In this document: positions 42,277-49,508 of the stretch, one piece after another
Layout of the letters: each line of letters begins with the position of its first letter
How positions within the stretch are numbered: the first letter of the stretch is position 1
From: Actinomadura hallensis
Lineage (GTDB): Bacteria > Actinomycetota > Actinomycetes > Streptosporangiales > Streptosporangiaceae
Assembly (NCBI RefSeq): GCF_006716765.1
Contig: NZ_VFPO01000001.1
Span: 4,836,001-4,900,000, forward strand
Length of the DNA stretch: 64,000 bases
Reading direction: 5' to 3'
Position numbers and translations under genes: made by a program
The notes under the pieces: model-generated
What the model was told of the DNA's origin: nothing
Database searches by the model: none
Seen by the model: the letters and a program-made list of their open reading frames with translations, nothing else

Positions 42277-43533
42277 ATGGCACTCGTGACGTCCGTCGCC
42301 TCGGCCACCCGCCCGTTCCGCGCACCGGAGATCGACATCATCGACCCCGGGGTGTACGAGCGCGGAGGGATCCCGCACCGGCAGTTCGCCTGGCTGCGGG
42401 ACAACGACCCCGTCCACTGGCACCGGGACCCGAACGACGGGGTGCCGGGGTTCTGGGCGGTGACCCGGCATGAGGACGTCGTGCAGGTGTCGCGCCGGGC
42501 GGACCCCTTCTCGTCCCACGAGCGGACGTCGATGTTCGAGGAGTTCACCGACGACGACATCGCCCTGTACGGGCAGATGATGCTCTTCCAGGACCCGCCG
42601 GACCACACGCGGCTGCGGGCGATGGTGAACAAGGGGTTCACGCCCCGCATGATCGGCAGGCTCGAGGATCACATCCGGGAAATCTGCCACCGGCTCATAG
42701 ACGAGGCCGCGCCTTTGGGCGAGTGTGACTTCGTGGAGTACTTCGCCGCGCCGCTGCCGCTGTACACGATCTGCGAGCTGCTCGGCGCGCCGCTGGAGGA
42801 CCGGGAGCAGATCTTCCACTGGTCCAACAAGCTGGTGGCGTTCAACGACCCGGAGTTCATCGGCGACCGGACCGAGTCCCAGACGTGCGCGGCGGAGTTC
42901 GCCGCCTGGGCCGGGGAGCTGGCGCGCAGCCGGGAGTCGACGCCGCGCGACGACATCGTGACCAAGCTGCTGTCCCCGGACGCGGACGGCCGGCGGATCA
43001 GCGAGGAGGAGTTCCAGCTCTTCGTGATCATGCTGTCGATCGCGGGCAACGAGACGACGCGGACGGCGACGGCGGGCGGCATGCAGGCGTTCTTCGAGCG
43101 GCCCGACCAGTGGGAGCGGCTCAAGGCGGACCGGAGCCTGCTGCCGACCGCGGTGGAGGAGATCGTCCGCTGGGTGAGCCCGATCAACCAGTTCCGCCGC
43201 ACCGCCCTGACCGACGTGGAGCTGGGCGGCAAGCAGATCAAGGCGGGCGACAAGGTCGTCCTGTTCTACGGGTCCGCGAACCGCGACGAGCGGGTCTTCG
43301 ACGACCCGTTCACCTTCGACATCGGACGCGACCCCAACCCCCACCTGGGCTTCGGCGGAGGAGGCCCCCACTTCTGCCTCGGCACCCATCTCGCCCGGCT
43401 CAACCTGAGGATCATCTTCGAGACCATCCTCGACCGGATGCCCGACATCCGGCCGGCCGGCGAGCCGCGCCGGCTCCGGTCGAACTTCGTCAACGGTCTC
43501 AAGGAGCTGCCGGTGCGCTTCACCCCGTCCTGA
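42277..43533 (+). CDS. Cytochrome P450, CYP124/CYP125-related, first of tandem pair
   Basis: A 418-residue soluble P450. Motifs are the FWAVTRHEDVVQVSR segment, the F-Q-D-P-P-D-H-T-R-L-R C-helix block, the I-helix SIAGNETTRTA, the E-x-x-R in VEEIVRWVSP, and the haem loop FGGGGPHFCLGTHLAR with Cys367. The AGNETTR I-helix and EIVRW match the CYP124/125/142 group that oxidises sterols and methyl-branched lipids. The ATG at 42277 follows AAGGGA. It is the first gene of an operon behind a perfect KstR-type box. The next gene is a paralogue 17 bp downstream. The substrate is likely a sterol or isoprenoid chain (inference). Confidence 0.88.
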   Translation: MALVTSVASATRPFRAPEIDIIDPGVYERGGIPHRQFAWLRDNDPVHWHRDPNDGVPGFWAVTRHEDVVQVSRRADPFSSHERTSMFEEFTDDDIALYGQMMLFQDPPDHTRLRAMVNKGFTPRMIGRLEDHIREICHRLIDEAAPLGECDFVEYFAAPLPLYTICELLGAPLEDREQIFHWSNKLVAFNDPEFIGDRTESQTCAAEFAAWAGELARSRESTPRDDIVTKLLSPDADGRRISEEEFQLFVIMLSIAGNETTRTATAGGMQAFFERPDQWERLKADRSLLPTAVEEIVRWVSPINQFRRTALTDVELGGKQIKAGDKVVLFYGSANRDERVFDDPFTFDIGRDPNPHLGFGGGGPHFCLGTHLARLNLRIIFETILDRMPDIRPAGEPRRLRSNFVNGLKELPVRFTPS

Positions 43534-43550
43534 CCCCCAAGGAGGTTCCG

Positions 43551-44795
43551 GTGACCGTCACCCCCGACATCGAGCTGGTCGACCCCGGCGCGTACGAGCA
43601 CGGCGGCGTCCCGCACGAGCAGTTGGCCTGGCTGCGCGAGCACGATCCCGTGCACTGGCACCACGGCGATCCTGCCCGCGGCTACCCGCCGTTCTGGGCG
43701 GTCACCCGGCACGAGGACGTGGTGCACGTGTCCCGGCACCCCGAGCTGTTCTCGTCGTGGCGGCGGCTCGCGCTGTTCGACGAGCCGGACGAGGAGCACC
43801 TCGTCCTGCAGCGGATGATGATGCTCAACCAGGACCCGCCGGAGCACACCCGCAAGCGCGGCATCGTCAACCGGGGCTTCACCCCGCGCGCGATCGCCGC
43901 GCTGGAGGAGCACATCAGGGAGATCTGCCGGACGCTGGTCGCCGAGACGGCCGAGCGCGGCGAGGAGGCCGACTTCGTCCGGGACCTGGCGGCGCCGCTG
44001 CCGCTGTACGTGATCTGCGAGCTGCTCGGCGCGCCGCCGGAGGACCGGGAGAAGATCTTCCACTGGTCGAACACGCTGATCGGCGGCGACGACCCGGAGT
44101 TCCAGCGGACCCCGGAGGAGGGCCAGGCCGCGGCGACGGAGCTGTACGCGTACGCCAACGTCCTGGCCGCCGACCGGCGCGAGAACCCCCGCGACGACAT
44201 CGTCACCAGGCTGCTCCAGCCGGGCCCCGACGGGGAGGTGCTGAGCGGCGACGAGTTCGAGCTGTTCGTGATGCTGCTGTCGGTCGCCGGCAACGAGACG
44301 ACCCGCAACGCGGCGAGCGGCGGCATGCTGGCGCTGCTGGAGCATCCGGAGCAGTGGGAGCGGATGAGGGCCGACCGGTCCCTCGTCCGGACGGCGGCGG
44401 ACGAGATCGTCCGCTGGGTCACCCCCGTCAACCTGTTCCGGCGGACGGCCGCCCGGGACACCGAGCTGCGCGGCCGCAAGATCGCCGAGGGCGACAAGGT
44501 CGTGGTGTTCTACTCCTCCGCCAACCGCGACGAGCGGGTGTTCGCCGACCCGTTCGCCTTCGACGTGGGACGCGACCCCAACCCCCACCTGGGCTTCGGC
44601 GGAGGCGGGCCCCACTTCTGCCTTGGCTCCCACCTCGCCCGACTCGAGCTCAGTGTGCTCTTCGAAACACTTTTGGACACGATGCCCAATATGGAACTCA
44701 ACGGTAACGTACGGAGGCTAAGGTCTAGTTTCATCAACGGCATCAAGGAGATGCCGGTGCGCGTGCGCCCGGCGTCCCTGGATCGACGGGAGTGA
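43551..44795 (+). CDS. Cytochrome P450, CYP124/CYP125-related, second of tandem pair
   Basis: A 414-residue paralogue of the preceding P450, with the same landmarks: FWAVTRHEDVVHVSRHPELF, NQDPPEHTRKR, SVAGNETTRNAA, DEIVRWVTP and FGGGGPHFCLGSHLAR with Cys357. The GTG at 43551 has AAGGAGG 5 nt upstream. A 38-nt stretch of the haem region is identical to the first gene (43324-43361 versus 44568-44605), pointing to gene conversion. The last 100 nt of the haem-distal region (44641-44740) are only 49 % G+C with codons such as ACA, CTT, TTG, GTA and CTA that the rest of the gene avoids. Confidence 0.88.
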   Translation: MTVTPDIELVDPGAYEHGGVPHEQLAWLREHDPVHWHHGDPARGYPPFWAVTRHEDVVHVSRHPELFSSWRRLALFDEPDEEHLVLQRMMMLNQDPPEHTRKRGIVNRGFTPRAIAALEEHIREICRTLVAETAERGEEADFVRDLAAPLPLYVICELLGAPPEDREKIFHWSNTLIGGDDPEFQRTPEEGQAAATELYAYANVLAADRRENPRDDIVTRLLQPGPDGEVLSGDEFELFVMLLSVAGNETTRNAASGGMLALLEHPEQWERMRADRSLVRTAADEIVRWVTPVNLFRRTAARDTELRGRKIAEGDKVVVFYSSANRDERVFADPFAFDVGRDPNPHLGFGGGGPHFCLGSHLARLELSVLFETLLDTMPNMELNGNVRRLRSSFINGIKEMPVRVRPASLDRRE

Positions 44796-44814
44796 TGCGT
44801 GAGCAGGGGATGGC

Positions 44815-46119
44815 GTGGCTGAGGCAGGTGAGGCGGGCGGCGCGTCACGCCCGGACGGGCCGTTGCGGATCGCCCTGCTCTCGTACCGGAGCAAACCGCA
44901 TTGCGGCGGCCAGGGCGTCTACCTCCGGCATCTGAGCCGGGAACTGGCCGACCTCGGGCACACCGTCGAGGTGCTGTCCGGCCAGCCCTATCCGGAGCTG
45001 GACCGCGAGGAGATCGTCCTCACCAAGATCCCGAGCCTGGACCTGTACCGGGACGAGGACCCGTTCCGCGTCCCGGCGCTCGGCGAGTTCCGCGACTGGG
45101 TGGACGTGCTGGAGTTCGCCCACATGAAGACCGGCGGCTTCCCCGAGCCGCTCACCTTCAGCATCCGGGCGCTGCGGCTGCTGAGCCGGCGCCGCCGCGA
45201 CTTCGACGTCGTGCACGACAACCAGGTCCTCGGGCTCGGCAACCTCGGCATCGCCCGGCTCGGGCTGCCGCTGGTGACGAGCATCCACCACCCGATCAGC
45301 GTGGACCGGCGCATCGAGCTGGAGGCCGCCCGCGGGCTCAAGGAGAAGATCGGCAAGTTCCGCTGGTACGGGTTCGTCTCCATGCAGGCCCGGGTGTCGC
45401 GGCGGGTCGGGCCGGTGCTGACGGTCTCGGAGTCGTCCAAGGTCGACATCGTCAGGGACTTCAAGGTCGACCCGCGCGACATCGAGATCCTGCCGCTCGG
45501 CGTCGACACCCGGATCTTCCACCCCCGCGGCGAGCGCGTCCCCGGCCGGATCGTGGCGATGGCCAGCGCGGACGCGCCGATCAAGGGCGTGGACGTGCTG
45601 CTGCGCGCGGTCGCCAAGCTCGCCACCGAACGCGACGTGCACGTCGTGGTCGTCAGCAGGCCCCAGAAGGACGGCCCGACCGAGAGGCTCGTGCGCGAGC
45701 TGGCCCTGGGCGACCGCGTCCGGTTCGTCAGCGGCATCAGCGACGAGGAGCTGGGCGAGCTGCTCGCGTCCGCGGAGATCGCCTGCGTGCCGTCCCGCTA
45801 CGAGGGCTTCTCGCTGCCCGCCGTGGAGCACATGGCGTCGGGGACGCCGCTGGTCGCCAGCCGCGCCGGCGCGCTGCCCGAGGTGGTCGGCGACGCCGGG
45901 ATCCTGGTCGAGCCCGGCGACGTCGAGGAGCTGGCCGCGACGCTGCTCCGCCTGCACGACTCCGCCGACGAGCGCGCACGGGTCGGAGCCGCCGGACTGG
46001 CCCGCGTCCAGGAACGGTTCGCCTGGCCGGCGGTTGCGAAGGCCACGGTCGAGCACTACCGCGCCGCCATCGCCCAGCAGAAGTACCTGAAGCTCGCCGC
46101 GAGCAAGGGCAAGGGCTGA
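44815..46119 (+). CDS. Glycosyltransferase family 4 protein
   Basis: A 434-residue GT-B fold retaining glycosyltransferase. The N-terminal acceptor domain starts RIALLSYRSKPHCGGQGVYL and holds VVHDNQVLGLGNL. The C-terminal donor domain has LPLGVDTRIFHP, a sugar-binding ADAPIKGVDVLLRA and the E-x7-E motif in EGFSLPAVEHMASGTPLV. The start is GTG at 44815 after AGGGGA, 19 bp beyond the second P450. From memory, this GT4 together with the next two genes and the methyltransferase at 48255 is a set found together in many actinomycetes without known function. The acceptor is unknown, perhaps a lipid. Confidence 0.88.
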   Translation: MAEAGEAGGASRPDGPLRIALLSYRSKPHCGGQGVYLRHLSRELADLGHTVEVLSGQPYPELDREEIVLTKIPSLDLYRDEDPFRVPALGEFRDWVDVLEFAHMKTGGFPEPLTFSIRALRLLSRRRRDFDVVHDNQVLGLGNLGIARLGLPLVTSIHHPISVDRRIELEAARGLKEKIGKFRWYGFVSMQARVSRRVGPVLTVSESSKVDIVRDFKVDPRDIEILPLGVDTRIFHPRGERVPGRIVAMASADAPIKGVDVLLRAVAKLATERDVHVVVVSRPQKDGPTERLVRELALGDRVRFVSGISDEELGELLASAEIACVPSRYEGFSLPAVEHMASGTPLVASRAGALPEVVGDAGILVEPGDVEELAATLLRLHDSADERARVGAAGLARVQERFAWPAVAKATVEHYRAAIAQQKYLKLAASKGKG

Positions 46120-46163
46120 GGGACGTCCCCCTGGGCGTTTCCCTGTACGAAAGGAGCACGACC

Positions 46164-46925
46164 CTGCTGACCGTGGATTTCGAGCGGTTCCGCGTCAAGC
46201 CCGGGGACCGCGTCCTCGACATGGGATGCGGTGCCGGACGGCACGCCTTCGAGCTGTACCGGCGGGGTGCGCACGTCGTGGCCTTCGACCGCGACGCCGA
46301 GGAGCTGTCCGGCGTCGAGAAGATGTTCGGCGCGATGCGCATGGACGGCGAGGCGCCCGAGGACGCGACCGCGGAGACCGTGCAGGGCGACGCGCTCGAC
46401 ATGCCGTTCCCCGACGACCACTTCGACTCGATCATCGCGTCGGAGGTGCTGGAGCACATCCCCGACGACATGCGGGCGATGCGCGAGCTGATGCGCGTCC
46501 TGCGGCCGGGCGGCAGACTCGCGGTGACCGTGCCGAGCTGGCTGCCCGAGCGGGTGTGCTGGGCGCTGTCGGAGGATTACCACACCGCCCCCGGCGGGCA
46601 CGTGCGGATCTACACGCGCGCCGAGCTGGAGGCCAAGCTGAAGTCGGTCGGGTTCCGGGTCGGCGGGCACCACCACGCGCACGGGCTGCACTCCCCGTAC
46701 TGGTGGATCAAGTGCGCGGTCGGGGTGAACAACGACGACCACCCCCTCGCCAAGGCCTACCACCGGCTCCTCGTGTGGGACATCATGAAGCGGCCGCTCG
46801 CGACGCGGCTGGCCGAGCAGGCGCTCAACCCGCTGATCGGCAAGAGCGTCGTCGTCTACCTCGCCAAGCCCGCCGCGCCGGCCACGCCCGCGGCGCCGGC
46901 CGAGGAGACCGCGGATGCGGTCTGA
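46164..46925 (+). CDS. Class I SAM-dependent methyltransferase with probable CTG start
   Basis: A 253-residue methyltransferase. SAM-binding motif I is RVLDMGCGAGRHAFE, motif II-like HVVAFDRD, and the post-motif reads SEVLEHIPDD. The SYWW-like segment (HSPYWWIKCAVGVNNDDHPL) and FVIGKS-like end are characteristic of the group found next to this GT4. No ATG exists near the start. AAGGAG (46151-46156) is 7 nt before a CTG at 46164, giving the LLTVDFERF start I recall in relatives; the GTG at 46173 is too far from it. The methylated substrate is unknown. Confidence 0.82.
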   Translation: MLTVDFERFRVKPGDRVLDMGCGAGRHAFELYRRGAHVVAFDRDAEELSGVEKMFGAMRMDGEAPEDATAETVQGDALDMPFPDDHFDSIIASEVLEHIPDDMRAMRELMRVLRPGGRLAVTVPSWLPERVCWALSEDYHTAPGGHVRIYTRAELEAKLKSVGFRVGGHHHAHGLHSPYWWIKCAVGVNNDDHPLAKAYHRLLVWDIMKRPLATRLAEQALNPLIGKSVVVYLAKPAAPATPAAPAEETADAV

Positions 46926-48024
46926 GGCGGGCGCGCCCACGGTGGCGGGGGTCCTGTCCTCCGACGACGTGGTCGCGACGGCCCAGAGCATCGCCGCGCA
47001 GCAGGAGGCGTCCGGCGCGATCCCCTGGTTCTCGCCCACGAACGGCGTCCCCGGCCACGTGGACGCCTGGAACCACGTCGAGGCCGCGATGGCGCTGACC
47101 GTCGCCGGGCTCGGCGAGGAGTCCAGGCGCGCGTACGAGTGGCTGCGCGGCGCCCAGCGGCCGGACGGGTCGTGGCCCGCCAAGTGGGTGCTGGGCGAGA
47201 TCACCGAGGCGGGCGGGGAGTCCAACCACGCGGCCTACATCGCGGTGGGCGTCTGGCACGAGCTGCTGATGACCGGGGACGAGGAGTTCGCCCTGCGGAT
47301 GTGGCCGACGGTGCGGCGGGCCATCGAGTTCACGCTCGGGCTGCAGACCCGGCGCGGGGAGATCATCTGGCTGCGGCACGAGAACGGCGAGGCGTCCGAC
47401 CACGCGCTGCTGACCGGCTGCTCGTCCATCCACCAGTCGCTGCGGTGCGCGGTCGCGCTGGCCGAGCACCTCGGCGAGCCGCAGCCGGAGTGGGAGCTGG
47501 CCGCCGACCAGCTCGGCCACGTGGTGGCCGCGCATCCGGAGGCGTTCGCCGACAAGAGCCGCTGGTCGATGGACTGGTACTACCCGGTGCTCGGCGGCCC
47601 CGTCCGCGGCGCGGACGCGGCGCGCCGCTTCGACGAGGGCTGGGACACGTTCGTCGTGCCGGGCCTCGGCTGCCGCTGCGTGTCCGACCAGCCGTGGGTG
47701 ACGGCGGCGGAGACCTGCGAGCTGGTGCTGGCGCTGGACGCGGCGGGCGACCGGGACCGGGCGCTGGAGCTGTTCACGACCATCCAGCACCTGCGGCACG
47801 AGGACGGCTCGTACTGGACCGGCTGGCAGTTCGAGAACCGCCGGCACTTCCCGGGGGACCGTTCCACCTACACGGCCGCCGCGGTGATCCTGGCGGCGGA
47901 CGCACTGGCCGACGCCTCCCCCGGCGCCCGCATCTTCAAGGAGATCGCGGGACGCCCCCTGGGTCCGTCGGAGGCCTCCGATCCGCACGCCTGCGGATGC
48001 GAGCTGGTCTCAGTCTTGCAGTAA
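46915..48024 (+). CDS. Alpha/alpha-toroid protein (annotated elsewhere as prenyltransferase-like)
   Basis: A 369-residue protein made of repeated helical hairpins with W-L-x-x-x-Q-R-P-D-G-S-W-type motifs (AYEWLRGAQRPDGSWPAKWV) like the six-hairpin folds of squalene/prenyl cyclases and glycosidases. Conserved-looking acidic and aromatic residues occur in PWFSPTNGVPGHVDAWNHVE, SNHAAYIAVGVWHELL and HEDGSYWTGWQFENRRHFPG. It lacks any DxDD or DxDTT cyclase motif, so terpene cyclisation is doubtful. The ATG at 46915 overlaps the methyltransferase end by 11 bp. The C-terminus has two Cys (HACGCELV). It may be a glycan-acting enzyme or lectin-like partner of the GT4. Confidence 0.75.
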   Translation: MRSEAGAPTVAGVLSSDDVVATAQSIAAQQEASGAIPWFSPTNGVPGHVDAWNHVEAAMALTVAGLGEESRRAYEWLRGAQRPDGSWPAKWVLGEITEAGGESNHAAYIAVGVWHELLMTGDEEFALRMWPTVRRAIEFTLGLQTRRGEIIWLRHENGEASDHALLTGCSSIHQSLRCAVALAEHLGEPQPEWELAADQLGHVVAAHPEAFADKSRWSMDWYYPVLGGPVRGADAARRFDEGWDTFVVPGLGCRCVSDQPWVTAAETCELVLALDAAGDRDRALELFTTIQHLRHEDGSYWTGWQFENRRHFPGDRSTYTAAAVILAADALADASPGARIFKEIAGRPLGPSEASDPHACGCELVSVLQ

Positions 48025-48035
48025 CGGCCCACTCC

Positions 48036-48150
48036 GCTCGCCTGACGGCGAGCTACGCGACCGTTCCTGTGCGAGCGCGGCATCGCTCTGCGACCTGACC
48101 GGTGGGGCCTCGCCTCCGGCTTCGCCCCACCGGTCAGGTCACGCGCTCGC
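48036..48150. terminator. Double-hairpin bidirectional terminator
   Basis: A first 7-bp hairpin (48036-48053) is followed by a composite one. An outer 9-bp stem GCGAGCGCG / CGCGCTCGC (48071-48079 / 48142-48150) encloses a perfect 17-bp stem (48092-48108 / 48124-48140) with a 15-nt loop. It lies in the 230-bp gap between convergent genes and is the largest stem in the window. Confidence 0.85.
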
Positions 48151-48254
48151 GTGCGTGGCCGGGGTCGCCGCATACCGCAGCGAGGTCAGGCCGCTGTGAA
48201 CACGCTCGCGCAGGTGGCTGCAGAAGCGCTCTTGTGCGGTCGGTCGGCCTTGGG

Positions 48255-48977
48255 TCAGTGCAGGGGGTCCTTGTCGTTGACGCGTTCTAGGACGCGCAGG
48301 GAGCCCTGTACGCGGCGTTCCTCGAAGGCGCCGCTCTCCAGTGCCCTTAGGTAGACGTGGTACGGGGCCTGGCCGCCGTCCTTGGGATCGGGGAAGACGT
48401 CGTGGATCACGAGTGCTCCGCCTACGGCGACGTGCGGCGCCCAGCCCTCGTAGTCGCCCTGGGCGTGCTCCTCGGCGTGACCGCCGTCGATGAACAGCAG
48501 CGCCAGCGGGGTCCGCCAGAGGGCGGAGACCGTGCGGGACTGCCCGACGATGGCCACGACCTCGTCCTCAAGCCCAGCGGACGCGATCGTCTTCCGGAAC
48601 GTGGGAAGCGTGTCCATCCGCCCTGTCCTTGGGTCCACGAGCGACGGGTCGTGGTACTCCCAGCCCGCCTGGTTCTCCTCCGAGCCGTGGTGGTGGTCGA
48701 CGGTGACGACGACGGTGCCGGCCGTCCGTGCCGCGGCTCCCAAGTAGACGGCGGACTTGCCGCAGTAGGTGCCGATCTCCAGGAGCGGGCCTGTGCCCGC
48801 CAGGCGCGCCCCGTAGTCGAGGGCCGTCTCGTACAGCGCCATGCCCTCGTCGTCCGGCATGAAGCCCTTCGCGTTGCGCGCGGCACGCAGAAGGTCCGCC
48901 GGCATCGGAGGGCGGGACGGGACGGTGGCCTCCGGGCCCGCGGGGCCGGGGCCGGTGGACGCCTTGCTTCGGGTCAT
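48255..48977 (-). CDS. Class I SAM-dependent methyltransferase (CmcI-like fold)
   Basis: A 240-residue methyltransferase. Motif I is LLEIGTYCGKSAVYLGAA, followed by VTVDHHHGSEENQAG, LLFIDGGHAEEHAQGDYEGW and VIHDVFPDPKDGGQAP. The ATG at 48977 has GGAGGAGA 5 nt upstream. It belongs to the same recalled cassette as the GT4 set but is on the opposite strand. It is divergent from the ferredoxin gene, with a perfect KstR-type box between (49046), so both may respond to the same signal. The metal-binding His/Asp pattern resembles O-methyltransferases of cephalosporin and macrolide-sugar type. The substrate is unknown. Confidence 0.85.
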   Translation of the reverse strand: MTRSKASTGPGPAGPEATVPSRPPMPADLLRAARNAKGFMPDDEGMALYETALDYGARLAGTGPLLEIGTYCGKSAVYLGAAARTAGTVVVTVDHHHGSEENQAGWEYHDPSLVDPRTGRMDTLPTFRKTIASAGLEDEVVAIVGQSRTVSALWRTPLALLFIDGGHAEEHAQGDYEGWAPHVAVGGALVIHDVFPDPKDGGQAPYHVYLRALESGAFEERRVQGSLRVLERVNDKDPLH

Positions 48978-49045
48978 CGATCTCCTCCGTCCGCGCACCT
49001 TATCCGACATCGTCCACAATGAGACGGGACCTTGATCCAATTGAC

Positions 49046-49059
49046 TGGAACGTGTTCTA
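49046..49059. promoter_or_regulatory. KstR-type operator between methyltransferase and ferredoxin genes
   Basis: TGGAACGTGTTCTA is an exact match to TnnAACnnGTTnnA. It lies 77 bp before the ferredoxin start and 68 bp before the divergent methyltransferase start. TTGATC 17 nt upstream of TTCTAC suggests a -35/-10 pair toward the ferredoxin. Confidence 0.85.
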
Positions 49060-49136
49060 CTTTGGGGTGGGTGCGCCGGCCCGAACCTCGTTCGGTAGGT
49101 TGGCGGAAACGCCCATGTCGGGAAACGGAGAAGGCG

Positions 49137-49328
49137 ATGCGAGTATCAGTCGACCCGCTGGTGTGCGAGGCGAACGCCGTCTGCGTCGGGCTGGCTCCGG
49201 AGGTCTTCGACCTCAACGACGACGACGAGCTGCAGATCCTCAAGCCCGACGTCCCGCCGGAGGACCAGGACCGCGTGCGCCACGCCGTCCGGTCGTGCCC
49301 CAAGGCCGCGCTCACGCTCGAGGAGTAG
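49137..49328 (+). CDS. fdxD: Ferredoxin, FdxD-like, single iron-sulfur cluster
   Basis: A 63-residue ferredoxin. Cluster ligands are Cys10 and Cys16 in CEANAVC and the Cys of RSCPKAALT. The residue where a fourth Cys would lie is Ala, which fits a [3Fe-4S] cluster. It strongly resembles mycobacterial FdxD, part of the KstR regulon, and such ferredoxins feed electrons to P450s. It probably serves the cyp125 and tandem P450 enzymes here. The ATG follows GGAGAAGGCG. The KstR-type box upstream supports this. Confidence 0.88.
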   Translation: MRVSVDPLVCEANAVCVGLAPEVFDLNDDDELQILKPDVPPEDQDRVRHAVRSCPKAALTLEE

Positions 49329-49508
49329 TTCCGGGCACGCGCCGCCCGCACGGCGAGGCGATGCGCCGGGCGGTCCCTTCCGGCCCGCCCCGAGGCGGCG
49401 CGAACCGCCCTTCGCCGGGGGCTTTCCGAGGGCGCCGCACCGCACCCGGACGCGCGCGTATCATCCTTGTCGTTCGTTCGGACTCCCCTATTCGATCATG
49501 GAGCGCGG

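Noticed and set aside
46915..48024. Assignment of the toroid protein as a true prenyltransferase or terpene cyclase
   Set aside because: No DxDD, DxDTT or QW-repeat set is evident; only the helical-hairpin fold is suggested, so no catalytic function is claimed.
48281..48293. GCGTTCTAGGACGC, resembling a KstR half-site
   Set aside because: It lies inside the 3' coding end of the methyltransferase at 48255 and lacks the AAC half.
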